From a virus: DNA of 25,985 nucleotides. The stretch is taken from the IMG/VR virus record IMGVR_UViG_3300038961_000046, positions 1-25,985 of that record; one strand, 5' to 3'. Position 1 is the stretch's first letter, and every line of letters starts with the position of its first letter. Under the pieces are notes generated by a model, which did not search any database, had not been told where the DNA came from, and saw only the letters and a program-made list of their open reading frames with translations. Positions 7,801 through 16,043 of this stretch are shown here, piece after piece. A program made the translations under genes and the position numbers.

Positions 7801-9910
7801 TAACATCAATAGATTTAATTGGATAACTTCTTATATACTTAGTCAGTGCAATTCCAGTGGCTGCAACTGTTCCACCAGTAAGTACTGTATCAACAATTTC
7901 CTGAGCATAATCTAAGATAACCTTTACAACTGCTCCCTTACCCTTTCCACTTGGGTCAGATACTACAGCAAAAGGAGGTGAAGTAAAACCTTTACCAGGT
8001 CTTGTTAATTCTACAGCAAGTAGATTTCCCATTGGTCCAATAACAGCATTGGCAGTAGCACCATTACCATTACCACCAAATATCTTTATCTGTGGTGGTC
8101 CATTAAGAGTTGGACCTGTCTCATCACAACTACCACCACCAGCAACTCTTTGTCCTTCTGTTTGATTCTGGAACGCAGTCTTTATAAAATCTCCACCTCC
8201 AGGGAATAACTTTTCAGCACCAACGACAGCAGCATCTAATGTATTTCCTTCCTCTAAATATGTCTTCGCTAAGTTAAGTATAGAATCTCCAGTTGTTCCA
8301 GGAAAATTACCATAACCAGATAGGTTCTTTGCCTTACTTAAAGTATCAGTAATACCTCCCAATCCACCAAGACTATCCATACTAAAATTATCAGCACTAA
8401 ACGCTGTACTGAAAAGACTATTCTTATTCAGAAAGTTACTTGAACCTGCCACCAATGCAGGATTACCAGGTACTGCAGCAGCAACATTCTCTAGAACATT
8501 ACCCATCTTTATCTGTGATGGTCCTTCTCCATGTCCACCATCCCAAATATTAAAACACTTTATCTTCGGAGGTGGTATACTCTTCTCTCCTTTCATCAAC
8601 TTCTTATAAGAAGAAGTGAAACTAGCAATACCATCCATATCAATACTTATTCCACCAAAAGCATTCAATCCACCTGTAAGTAATCCATTAATAGTATTAC
8701 CTATATCAGGAGGAAAATCTCCAGAGGTAGCCATTGATAACATATCATTAACAGGTCCCATCATCTTATTCATTGCTCCATCAATAGCAGCAATATTCTG
8801 ACCCATTGCAGCACCAGTATAAGATTCAATAACGCAAGGTGGTTGACTGATAAGTTTATTTGAACTGTTTTTAACAAAATCAGCAGCGCTAATAGGTAAT
8901 TGTGATGCTATACCATTAAACTGCCCTATCATACTCTGGGTTGCTTTAGCATTTGACATTTTGGCTTTACCCATGTCCATCAACTTGCCAAATGTAGAGA
9001 AGTTAGACATCATCTTTGAAGATGCCTCTTGCACTGCTGCTTGCATCTTATTCAGATGAGTCTTCTGAGCAACAGCCATATCAAATGATGCTTTCTTCTC
9101 CTCCTTCTCAAGTAAACCCTCAGCCAACTTATTCATACTACCATCAATTTCTATACCATTATGTTCCTTAATCCACGTCTTTATCATGGACAACCTTTTC
9201 ATAGCTCTATCTGCTATTTCAAAGGGATCATTAGTAGGAGAGTTATCTGCTGAACACATCCCACCAGTTGCTTTTCCATTATCATACCGTGTCTTCTCTG
9301 CCTTAGGACGAACGTCTCCCTTAGCACCCTGTTCTAACTGAACAGCTTCTTCAGGTTTAGTTCTTGTTCTTTGGACTCCCGTATTTCCTTCCTTTACATT
9401 AGCACCTCCAACATTTTTTCTTTTAACAGTAGCATCCTTCTTCATGTCAGTAAGAGGTGCTACCCTATGATTAGTAAAACCACTGAATGGTTTATACCTC
9501 TCATGTTTTGGTACAGAAGTTCTAAAATCTTCTTGTGTTGACTTATCTAATACTCCTATAATAATTGGTTGCTGTCCGTCCTCTCCATCTAAGAAGAATC
9601 CAAACACCCATTCACCACCAGTTAAGTTAAGTGATTCAGATGAACCACCTCCACCTCCACCAGCAGTGACTGGGAGCAGACAATATGCCCATGGCAATTC
9701 GTGATTCTTTAGTTCATTCTTATCACTAGTATGCCAACCAAGGATTGATACTTTGACACGCCTCTTAAACCCAGGTAAATCATCAAGATAATCAACTGGC
9801 ATACATGGATAATTATCCGCCCACGTCTCTGCTTCACATACCTGGCCAAGCCACCATGAGAAACCATCCTTACCGATGTTATAATTCTTTAATAGTGAAT
9901 CGTCAATCAT
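4808..9910 (-). CDS. 5: Giant gp5-like baseplate central spike/hub protein (1700 aa)
   Basis: Residues about 15-150 match the layout of the N-terminal OB domain of T4 gp5: FSWWLGQV, RVKVSILGWH, LPWAYCLLPVTAGG, WVFGFFLDGE, PIIIGVLDK and a closing FSGFTNH. T4 gp5 is 575 aa; this one is 1700 aa. I see no T4-type lysozyme domain after the OB part. Instead there are a helical Met/Ala/Lys-rich stretch (about 230-400), Gly-rich regions with fibre-like modules (GPPQIKIFGGNGNGATA, then PGKGFTSPPFAVV, about 600-670; a related GSGYDPD module near the C-terminus), and long unique segments. A short near-repeat LPTDGDI/LPTDEDL lies at the end, visible as two 15-bp DNA copies about 24 bp apart near 4880-4920. 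The start overlaps the CP12-like gene by ATGA. Role: the spike on the hub that pierces the outer membrane; the extra domains are unassigned. Confidence 0.8.
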   Translation of the reverse strand: MIDDSLLKNYNIGKDGFSWWLGQVCEAETWADNYPCMPVDYLDDLPGFKRRVKVSILGWHTSDKNELKNHELPWAYCLLPVTAGGGGGGSSESLNLTGGEWVFGFFLDGEDGQQPIIIGVLDKSTQEDFRTSVPKHERYKPFSGFTNHRVAPLTDMKKDATVKRKNVGGANVKEGNTGVQRTRTKPEEAVQLEQGAKGDVRPKAEKTRYDNGKATGGMCSADNSPTNDPFEIADRAMKRLSMIKTWIKEHNGIEIDGSMNKLAEGLLEKEEKKASFDMAVAQKTHLNKMQAAVQEASSKMMSNFSTFGKLMDMGKAKMSNAKATQSMIGQFNGIASQLPISAADFVKNSSNKLISQPPCVIESYTGAAMGQNIAAIDGAMNKMMGPVNDMLSMATSGDFPPDIGNTINGLLTGGLNAFGGISIDMDGIASFTSSYKKLMKGEKSIPPPKIKCFNIWDGGHGEGPSQIKMGNVLENVAAAVPGNPALVAGSSNFLNKNSLFSTAFSADNFSMDSLGGLGGITDTLSKAKNLSGYGNFPGTTGDSILNLAKTYLEEGNTLDAAVVGAEKLFPGGGDFIKTAFQNQTEGQRVAGGGSCDETGPTLNGPPQIKIFGGNGNGATANAVIGPMGNLLAVELTRPGKGFTSPPFAVVSDPSGKGKGAVVKVILDYAQEIVDTVLTGGTVAATGIALTKYIRSYPIKSIDVIEPGTGYMSRPDGSVGGNGFTFAEKGNTTVKDREGNYYSFEPGTGIKVPPGSTVYFPAGTTAMLPTNAVKTNGEPLADTKGSNIVNYAALRMMHDFDTSVGKIIPGPQGAEGTGKPGFGKGNDYKLAKEQGYSDADIRFFLEGDPARGQQSYFLSRMNGAIGQNMQKLLDDPTWGQLPVMNSAGKKPGKIKSIQVNIKKGYKGFAKVTDGSRLGAGPILSLRDAVTDRKISNILEFQTGNWLNQNANLEGNTDILQLFRDQELRAINGTPIEEFGKFGTAGIRSWEQTRQKVGADTDVSGGGQRYNINGEKYRTLDPWRADIPDGTRLTFRGCYNHNTVLNAEQLADPYNLQKNNYRYFIYDYEVEVYSTAQGYSYAAGETDPVKTKWYKLIGIKFVTGTEDWFNGETVNKRCRDKAGRLYEMYITVCTYDDEQAQAIGGGLATNSEVQEIIRTPLPCNPEIIKDEYADYQKVRWYREDIKGGIPDEKGDKYGEDWGHMPGSERNELVRQIVKIYNSFGDKEREWAYKYGESGKQGRMYVDRPGLHKWINDYFKWLDKLKLGQTCDHDETIVPQTVPGFNGPGVYLDLRGVTGLQTIQFREVVDSSLTHHKLDIPGIATISEEGLWLWDLGVQRDPIFGIPIGFSVPPSTSMVVNDILGGRIYGPITSSTAAGVWAGTEKLFPGIIAAAQAAAGTSNMWDPTPWVGKGPSSIVMLEEAAPDTPFFMTGTVDAVGEVAKAAVPPEIVPSSSPNYSAFGLMTSLGKFVRLDAAPVGGPPKKKRVPKTTVPLSEEDYKKYRYDLNQKPEPRAWACVKKFIYEEAEERFDDEGMIWKETTYCDWAREYVDEVRTAFRPTTTIGYDLPCGGEITAPSETPTEPVVTSDTKIVKPKQTVINSTGSGYDPDTDNISIGGEDVPFEVDPEGRIVKVGVPNIIVDDYPPVIINTQYGAGADIETILEVLPLPTDGDITLPTDEDLLPLKMVEVIDCVGKNIFIKEN

Positions 9911-10164
9911 TCGTCGTAGACTCTACACTCCTCTGCATCTGGATGATTATCACAATAGACTTCAAGTTTCTTGTCTTGATGTCTTATATGCCAATCATTA
10001 ATACCAGTCTCTGGTTCATCACCTTTATGGTACTCATCATAATAGGCATGAGCAGATTCTAAATCTGCCTTAGTATATTCCATTTTACCATGGTTAATAT
10101 GCTCCTTGCCATCTTTAGGGTCAAGGTAAACTTCATGGTCTAAATCGTGTTTGATTTCTGACAT
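9907..10164 (-). CDS. CP12-like small protein (85 aa) inside the tail operon
   Basis: The last 19 residues, LEVYCDNHPDAEECRVYDE, match the C-terminal signature of CP12, the redox-switched linker that binds glyceraldehyde-3-phosphate dehydrogenase and phosphoribulokinase in the Calvin cycle. The Cys pair is spaced as in CP12 (C-x8-C). The N-terminal Cys pair and the AWD-x-VEEL core are absent; instead there is an unrelated acidic, His/Tyr-rich part (YTKADLESAHAYYDEYHKGD). It is therefore a C-terminal-half CP12 variant, not the usual phage cp12. A good ribosome site (AAGGAA) and a late promoter motif lie upstream, and its stop overlaps the gp5 start (ATGA). Expression should be late and coupled to the spike. 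Whether it binds GAPDH or is a virion part is unknown. Confidence 0.72.
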   Translation of the reverse strand: MSEIKHDLDHEVYLDPKDGKEHINHGKMEYTKADLESAHAYYDEYHKGDEPETGINDWHIRHQDKKLEVYCDNHPDAEECRVYDE

Positions 10165-10184
10165 AGTTTAGTTCCTTACTTTGA

Positions 10185-10191
10185 TATTTAG
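10185..10191 (-). promoter_or_regulatory. T4-type late promoter motif before the CP12-like/gp5 operon
   Basis: CTAAATA reads on the minus strand 20 bases upstream of the CP12-like start, within the only sizeable gap (113 bp, very AT-rich) of the tail block. It matches the -10-like late promoter element of T4-like phages (consensus TATAAATA, often CTAAATA in cyanophages). No factor-independent terminator is visible in the gap, so read-through from the hub gene is likely. Confidence 0.5.
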
Positions 10192-10276
10192 AAGGGATTT
10201 TTAAAAAAGTAATAGAGCAAAAAATTACCGCGATTTTTTTTCCGGCTTTTTTATAATTAAAAGCTGAAATAATATA

Positions 10277-11725
10277 TCAACGTCCTCGTTTATCAAAATC
10301 AAATTTGTTAAACGTTACCGCATCAGCAATTCCAGTCACTGCTCTCATCATACCCACAGGTTTCTCAGGTTCAGATGATGAATTAGAAGGTGGTGCTGGT
10401 TTTAATTGAAATGAATCACGAATAAGATTCATTGTAGAATAACTTTCAGATGCCGTAACTTTATGGCACACACTTGCTATCACATAGAGTCCTTTAGTCT
10501 GTGGGTTAGGCTTACCACCTGGTTCGGTGTACGTACAAGATATCATATCACCTGCTTTGAATTTAAAGTTACCTTTTATCATGATATCAACACTAATAGT
10601 AAAAAGTTGATTGTATCTACTGATTGCCTGTGTCGTTCTATCAATTATTCTATCATTAGTTTCGTCTTTCTTCTTCTTCCAAGTATGCAATTGCTGCCGT
10701 CCCTCACTACCAGAAGGTAAACATCCAACATCCAGAACACCACTTACACCTCTAGTAGAAATCTTTAAAAAGTCTTCAGCAACAAAGTTAAGTTGTTTTC
10801 CTGCACTCTTAACCTCACCAACTTGATCATTCTGTAATGAAAAAGGCTTTGTCTTAACTTCAAATGTATGTGGATTAAAGAACGTGAACGTGGTATTATA
10901 AGCACCCATTGCGAGTTTGGATTGAACATCAATGTTTTGATTGATATTCCATTGAATTATCTTACCATCATGTCCCTCTGTAAGTTTATCTACTTCATTA
11001 TACTCATACTTAGGAGCATCCTTTGAATCAGCACTACCACCACCTTTTGTTGGTCCAAGTAATGTTTCAATGGATTTGTATTGAAATCCATCTCTTGTTT
11101 GATAGAAAAAGAAACCCGCTGTCTTTCCATAAGCACCATCTGCTGGAATAGATTTAGATGCTAACCAAGTCACCATATAAAATGGTTTCTTCATATTACC
11201 AATAAAATTATATGAATTAGATGTCTCTTCTACATCTAATGGTGTAGTAGTTTCTAATACATCCTTTAATATCTTATTAACACTCTCAGATATCTTTCCA
11301 CTATATCTCTTAACAACTCTTGTTTGTTCGTTAGCAAGATATTCTTTAGTACATAAATCTAAAGTAAAAATACTTCGAGTGGTATCTGTCAATACATTTC
11401 TAACTTTATTAACATACAATGCATTCTCACCAACAAAACTTATCTCATTACCTTGTGGATCAATAGCACGTATCCTCACAGGTTCACCACCTCTCACTGG
11501 TAATCCATCTAATACATTCTTCACCTTACCACCAACTTTAACAGAATAACCAGTCTCTCCAATAATTACCTCAGCAGTTATATGATTAGATAAAATACTT
11601 TCATATAACCTAAAGTCAATAAGACCACCTCTCAAATCAACAGCATACCCCGTCTCAGGATTGCTGATTGAAAGTTCATGGAATACCGTTTGTTCTCCGT
11701 CTTTAGATGTATTGTCTCCTGGCAT
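10277..11725 (-). CDS. Baseplate hub protein, gp27-like (482 aa)
   Basis: The protein has the layout of gp27/VgrG-N hub proteins: beta-rich opening (GYAVDLRGGLIDFRLYESI), a second beta domain with VRIRAIDPQGNEISF, a helix-containing middle (SGKISESVNKILKDVLETT, YMVTWLASKSI) with the FFFYQTRDGFQYKSIE strand pair, and a C-terminal half with FKAGDMISCTY and GLYVIASVCHKV, the usual closing barrel of hub proteins. T4 gp27 is 391 aa. The gene lies one step upstream of the spike gene with only the CP12-like gene between, as expected for the hub that carries the spike. Its start overlaps the upstream stop as TAATG. Sequence similarity to T4 gp27 is low, so the call rests on architecture and synteny. 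Confidence 0.65.
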   Translation of the reverse strand: MPGDNTSKDGEQTVFHELSISNPETGYAVDLRGGLIDFRLYESILSNHITAEVIIGETGYSVKVGGKVKNVLDGLPVRGGEPVRIRAIDPQGNEISFVGENALYVNKVRNVLTDTTRSIFTLDLCTKEYLANEQTRVVKRYSGKISESVNKILKDVLETTTPLDVEETSNSYNFIGNMKKPFYMVTWLASKSIPADGAYGKTAGFFFYQTRDGFQYKSIETLLGPTKGGGSADSKDAPKYEYNEVDKLTEGHDGKIIQWNINQNIDVQSKLAMGAYNTTFTFFNPHTFEVKTKPFSLQNDQVGEVKSAGKQLNFVAEDFLKISTRGVSGVLDVGCLPSGSEGRQQLHTWKKKKDETNDRIIDRTTQAISRYNQLFTISVDIMIKGNFKFKAGDMISCTYTEPGGKPNPQTKGLYVIASVCHKVTASESYSTMNLIRDSFQLKPAPPSNSSSEPEKPVGMMRAVTGIADAVTFNKFDFDKRGR

Positions 11726-13920
11726 TATCCGTTAGCATAAAGTTTAGATTGTGTTCTAAGGTTTTGACCCGCATTAGCAGACTTAAGTTTATTTAACCCC
11801 CCAGTTGTAATAGTAGTTTTGGATCCTCCACTACTACCACCACCGTCACCTTGCATCTGATCAACAGGGACAGGAGTTATACTACCTGTACCATGTTCAC
11901 CTTTCTTATCATATGATGCTGACTCACTAATCTGTGAGGCATCATTAGACTTCTCACCATTACCCTTTACTTTAAGATCACCCTTAGACTTCTCACCATT
12001 ACCCTTTACTTTAAGATCACCCTTTGATTCATCTTTCTTATCACCCTCTGATTCATCTTTCTTATCACCACCAGTTATCATCTTAGCAATCTCACCAAAA
12101 CTTGGTAATTTTGAGAATATATTATCAATACTTTTCTTAAATCCTGATAATCCTAAGTTGTTAACAACTGCTTCTTCTCCCTCTTGCATTTGTGGAACAA
12201 AATCTCTAGCAAACATATATCCATCCAAAAGCATAGATATTGGTGACATACCAGTAAAATCTAATATTCCCGAAACACCTTCAATCAATCCACCTATTGA
12301 ATCTCCCTTTTCAAGTCGATCATAAGCAAATCCCATATTAACAACACCACCAATAATAGGTATTGCTTTAGGTCCAAGTTTTTTCCTTAAACCTTCACTA
12401 CCTGCTCCACCAAATTTTTGTAAAACTTTTGTTATTTTATCAAATCCAGGAATCCCACTCAAAGCTTTATAAATTTGTCCACCAATAGATGCTACTTGTT
12501 TTTTTATAGGTTCCAAATATTTCATTACAGGTTCTAAAACCTTCTCCATTATCTTCTGTTGAGCACCTGCTTTCATATTATTAAAAGCATTTCCAGCACC
12601 CTTTAATGCATTATCATATTTTGATTTTAATGATTTACCAATATCAACAACATTATCATATCTTTTCTGAGCAAATTTAGATAAAGCATTATATGAATCT
12701 GTTAAAGCACCTCCTAATTGTTTTCCAAGTTTATTAAAATCAGGTAGTGAATTTAATACACCCTTACCCGCTTTTAATGCAAGATCACCAGCTCCTCGAA
12801 GAAGTCTTCCTCCTTTTCCTGCAAGATCTGTAACTCCTCCTCTAAGACTTTTAAACCATTTTGATTTACCAATACTTTGTGGTCTTATAGAGTCTAAAGT
12901 CTTAGTTGCTTTTTTCCCAATATCAGTTTTTTGTAAATTTTTTAAAGCTTTTTTAGGATCTTTAATTGCCTCACTTATTTTTTTAGTAGTTTGTGTAATA
13001 GGTCTTGTTACTCTCTTCCTAATTGCCCTACGCATCCCTGGCGTAGTAATCCTTCTGTATATTTTTCTTCTTAAAACTCTAGTCTTTCTCCACACCCTAG
13101 ATTGTCTTCTAAATTCATTAAATCCTTCCACCAACGATGCAATAGCCATAACAGCATCACTAATAATGAATACTGCAAATGCTTTCTCAATGAGGCCCGT
13201 CTTCTTCTGTATATCTGCTATGTTTCCTAATAAAGTTTTATTATCTGCTTCATCAGGATCAGTACCAAGTAATTTAGATATTAAAGCAGTACCTTTAGTA
13301 CTTATCCATATGAATGCATCCCAAACAGGAGTAATAATAGGTGTTAAAAATTTACCTACAGTACTAATACCATCTACAATTGTCTTAGCAAATCCTAATA
13401 TCTGAGGAAGGTATCTAGATAACCACCCTATCATAATATAACTAAATGCCTTTATGATATCACCCCACAAATTAGTGATAGGTTTTGCTGCTTTCGCTGC
13501 CGTACCCATCACTGCTTTACCAGCACCTGCTCCCATTTCAGAGAGTCTTTCTCTCAATCCTCTCTTCTTCTTTTTAGCATTTCTTAACTTATTCTTTGCT
13601 CTCTTCTTCTTTGCTTTCTGTTCATTTCTTAATGCCTTCTGTATATCAATAGTTCTCTGATAGATTATTGATACCTCACGAATAAGTGGATCTCCAATCT
13701 CACCTTTAATTTTCTTCTCTGAATCTACTTTTACATCTACAACCTTAACAATTGAACCACCAGGTGAAGGAACTAAAGCTCCTGCAGGTTTAGAATCAAC
13801 AGACTTCTCTTTAGTTTCTTTGACATCATCAAAGAACTTCTTAGTATTAACCTTAGGTTTTTTAATGATGTTCTTTGCAACTCCCTTTGCAAGTCCACCA
13901 GCCAATGCCATTAATGCCAT
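11725..13920 (-). CDS. Large tail protein, tape-measure/hub related (731 aa)
   Basis: Residues about 80-130 are a strongly basic coiled coil (KAKKKRAKNKLRNAKKKKRG). A module at about 134-175, AAKAAKPITNLWGDIIKAF followed by a hydrophobic IMIGWLSRYL, matches a module in the preceding 707-aa protein. Hydrophobic and amphipathic helices, another basic patch and Gly-rich hydrophobic regions follow. Near the C-terminus are two perfect 13-residue repeats (SKGDLKVKGNGEK type) and two eight-residue GDKKDES repeats. By synteny with T4 (26-51-27-28-29) it occupies the place of gp28/gp29, hub and tail-length proteins. I infer an internal tail or hub component; no exact T4 counterpart can be assigned. 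Confidence 0.55.
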   Translation of the reverse strand: MALMALAGGLAKGVAKNIIKKPKVNTKKFFDDVKETKEKSVDSKPAGALVPSPGGSIVKVVDVKVDSEKKIKGEIGDPLIREVSIIYQRTIDIQKALRNEQKAKKKRAKNKLRNAKKKKRGLRERLSEMGAGAGKAVMGTAAKAAKPITNLWGDIIKAFSYIMIGWLSRYLPQILGFAKTIVDGISTVGKFLTPIITPVWDAFIWISTKGTALISKLLGTDPDEADNKTLLGNIADIQKKTGLIEKAFAVFIISDAVMAIASLVEGFNEFRRQSRVWRKTRVLRRKIYRRITTPGMRRAIRKRVTRPITQTTKKISEAIKDPKKALKNLQKTDIGKKATKTLDSIRPQSIGKSKWFKSLRGGVTDLAGKGGRLLRGAGDLALKAGKGVLNSLPDFNKLGKQLGGALTDSYNALSKFAQKRYDNVVDIGKSLKSKYDNALKGAGNAFNNMKAGAQQKIMEKVLEPVMKYLEPIKKQVASIGGQIYKALSGIPGFDKITKVLQKFGGAGSEGLRKKLGPKAIPIIGGVVNMGFAYDRLEKGDSIGGLIEGVSGILDFTGMSPISMLLDGYMFARDFVPQMQEGEEAVVNNLGLSGFKKSIDNIFSKLPSFGEIAKMITGGDKKDESEGDKKDESKGDLKVKGNGEKSKGDLKVKGNGEKSNDASQISESASYDKKGEHGTGSITPVPVDQMQGDGGGSSGGSKTTITTGGLNKLKSANAGQNLRTQSKLYANG
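11945..12022 (-). repeat. Two perfect 39-bp tandem copies inside a tail gene
   Basis: Bases 11945-11983 and 11984-12022 are identical. They encode a 13-residue unit rich in Lys and Gly. The in-frame length (39 bp) keeps the reading frame, so copy number can change without breaking the gene. Confidence 0.9.
12023..12070 (-). repeat. Two near-perfect 24-bp tandem copies
   Basis: Bases 12023-12046 and 12047-12070 differ at only two or three positions and encode GDKKDES-type units. They directly adjoin the 39-bp tandem repeat, making a hydrophilic, low-complexity linker of variable length in the tail protein. Confidence 0.8.
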
Positions 13921-16043
13921 TATTCGAAGATGTTATACATGGACTTGGTTATCAAGCTAGAAAAATTCTCTTGATCTACCGGACTAAAGAATGGTTGTTC
14001 CGGTGCTGCTGATGATGGTGAAGGACCAGGAACTGTTGTTGGTTTCTTTGTGATAGGTACAGGTATAATCGTACCTTTACCACCAGCACTAGGAGGACTG
14101 CTTACTAATTGATTAGCGTCAGCAGACTTCCCTCCTCCTTTCAAGAATTGTTTTACTGAACTAGCAGCACTTCCAACTGCACCCCTAACTCTATCAAAAA
14201 TACTTGGCTTATTAACTGTCTTAGATGTACTCCATCCATCAGCCAGACCACCACCTCTTGCATAAATCATTGGAACCCTTCCACCACCTCTAGCATATAC
14301 TTTCTGAGTAATCTTTGGTTTATTTGTTCCACCAGCAGCAGCATTCATATTTTCTAAAGTATTAATACCCCACTTATTAACTGCTCCTCTGCTCATAACA
14401 AACTCACCAGGAGTTAGCATTGCAGGTACAGTATCAGTACCTTCTGCCTCTGGACTAGTCTTTCCTCCTTGATTTTTAACACGTCCACCACGTTTAAAGT
14501 GTTGAACAAGACCGCCACCATTAAACTCTTTATTAAACCAACTATGACCTTTTACAGTGTTATCAGGATTTATTAAATTAGTATCTTGCATCATTTGCAT
14601 AGTTCTAGCACGTTCTTTAGCACTAGAAGCTGCCTGTGCATCACTGCTCTTAAGTATGGGAAAAAGAACTTGAGGGTCAATACCAGATGTTCCCCTAACA
14701 ATACTTTCTATAGTTGTTCCTTCAGGTAATTGAGAAAGAATTTGATCTTGATTCGCATAGAGATCTTCAAGTTGGATAGCACCTTGAGTTTTTTCTCTAG
14801 TCTTAGTTCTTTCTACTTCATCTCCCCTTGCTATTTTTCTCGTAGTAAATTTCCTTAGACTATAAACAAATTCCTCACCACCAGGTTGATCTAGGGTTCC
14901 AGGTTGTCCGTCACCGCCTGGTGTACCTGGAGTTCCACCCATAAGATTAGGTATCAATCCACCACCAGACGCTTTAACATTAGTCTCAGTCTTTGGTGGT
15001 ATCTTACCTTTATTAACTTTCTCTTCTACGTCTAGTGCTTCATCCTCCTTTTTACCAGGTTGTGTACCTTCCTTAAGATCATCAGCACCCTTCTTGGCCA
15101 TATGGGTAATAGCAATACCAGTCATAGCACCAAGTCCAAGCGCCAATGCCAAGCTTTTATTCTTCCATGCCAACTTGCCAAGATTAATAGCCATCTTGCC
15201 AAGGAATATTAATAACTTAGCAGCACCAGCAACAAGTCCTGCTGTAAATTTAATTAAATTTTTAACAAGATTGTATCCCACTACAGCAAGTATGCCTTTA
15301 AGGATAGCAGGAACAGCAACTGCTACAAAATCTTTAAAATCATCTACTGCTTGCTTATTATCTGGATTCTGCAACCACTTAATAAACTTATCTAATCCCC
15401 ACCCAATAAGAAGTGCTCCAATCGTTTTAATAATCTTATCCCAAAGATTAGTGACTGGTTCAGCCATCTTCTGTATTGGTCCAAGAAGTTTCTTACCAAT
15501 ACCAGCTTTCTTCTCTGCACCTGCTTCCTTGGCCGCTCTAGTATCTTTCTCTGCCTCCTGTGATTCCTCTTGAGCAGCTTCCTCTTCTACGTCTGCTCTC
15601 TTATCTAATATTCTAAGAATACCACCTACTCTATTGTTAATCTGCTTAACAAAGGTAAGTAAACTCTTCTCTCTCTTCTGCTTATCCTCTGGTTTAATGT
15701 CTGATGTCTCTGCTTCTGGTGAAGATACACTACCTGGTAATAACTTTTGACCAGGTGTGCCAACAGAATTGCCAGGAAGAATATTTGTACCTCCACCACC
15801 ACTCTTCTTCGCTAAAACATTCTCAACAAATACCTTAAACTGAACTGGATCCTCTGACTTCTTAAACCCCTCCTTCCTTTCTGTAGGAGTTACTTGCTGT
15901 CCTTTTATAGTTCCTTCTGTCCTTAATTCTTGTGCAATATTAAAGAACTTCTCACTACTAATCTTTTTCTTATGACCAGCAACATCCTTTGGAGATAATA
16001 TCTCACCTTCTCGTACTGATTTCAGCAAGTCATCCAGATTCAT
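13920..16043 (-). CDS. Tape-measure-like tail protein (707 aa)
   Basis: Residues about 125-180 form an acidic/basic coiled coil. Residues about 184-224 hold the module GPIQKMAEPVTNLWDKIIK plus LLIGWGLDKF, shared with the next protein. Residues about 240-320 are strongly hydrophobic (several possible membrane-spanning helices), as in tape measure proteins. Residues about 537-550, DTVPAMLTPGEFVMSRGAV, match the C-terminal motif common in tape measure proteins of many tailed phages, and YARGGG occurs twice after it. The start overlaps the gp51 gene by 14 bases and the stop overlaps the next start (TAATG). A role in fixing tail length or in DNA passage is inferred. Confidence 0.65.
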   Translation of the reverse strand: MNLDDLLKSVREGEILSPKDVAGHKKKISSEKFFNIAQELRTEGTIKGQQVTPTERKEGFKKSEDPVQFKVFVENVLAKKSGGGGTNILPGNSVGTPGQKLLPGSVSSPEAETSDIKPEDKQKREKSLLTFVKQINNRVGGILRILDKRADVEEEAAQEESQEAEKDTRAAKEAGAEKKAGIGKKLLGPIQKMAEPVTNLWDKIIKTIGALLIGWGLDKFIKWLQNPDNKQAVDDFKDFVAVAVPAILKGILAVVGYNLVKNLIKFTAGLVAGAAKLLIFLGKMAINLGKLAWKNKSLALALGLGAMTGIAITHMAKKGADDLKEGTQPGKKEDEALDVEEKVNKGKIPPKTETNVKASGGGLIPNLMGGTPGTPGGDGQPGTLDQPGGEEFVYSLRKFTTRKIARGDEVERTKTREKTQGAIQLEDLYANQDQILSQLPEGTTIESIVRGTSGIDPQVLFPILKSSDAQAASSAKERARTMQMMQDTNLINPDNTVKGHSWFNKEFNGGGLVQHFKRGGRVKNQGGKTSPEAEGTDTVPAMLTPGEFVMSRGAVNKWGINTLENMNAAAGGTNKPKITQKVYARGGGRVPMIYARGGGLADGWSTSKTVNKPSIFDRVRGAVGSAASSVKQFLKGGGKSADANQLVSSPPSAGGKGTIIPVPITKKPTTVPGPSPSSAAPEQPFFSPVDQENFSSLITKSMYNIFE

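Noticed and set aside
4808-9910. Lysozyme domain expected in a gp5 protein
   Set aside because: No catalytic Glu-x8-Asp-x5-Thr style segment or other T4 lysozyme landmark could be found after the OB domain.
2053-10216. 15-bp exact repeat TAAAAAAGTAATAGA at 2053-2067 and 10202-10216
   Set aside because: Both copies are in AT-rich gaps; in a 26-kb AT-rich sequence one such match is expected by chance, and neither is attached to a hairpin.
10200-10276. Possible terminator after the hub gene (GCTTTT/AAAAGC inverted repeat)
   Set aside because: The stem is short and AT-rich and is not followed by a T run on the transcribed strand.
15094-15573. 159-aa plus-strand open frame opposite the tape-measure-like gene
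   Set aside because: It is antisense to a well-supported gene, has low-complexity hydrophobic composition mirroring that gene's Ala/Lys/Leu codons, and no promoter or ribosome site.
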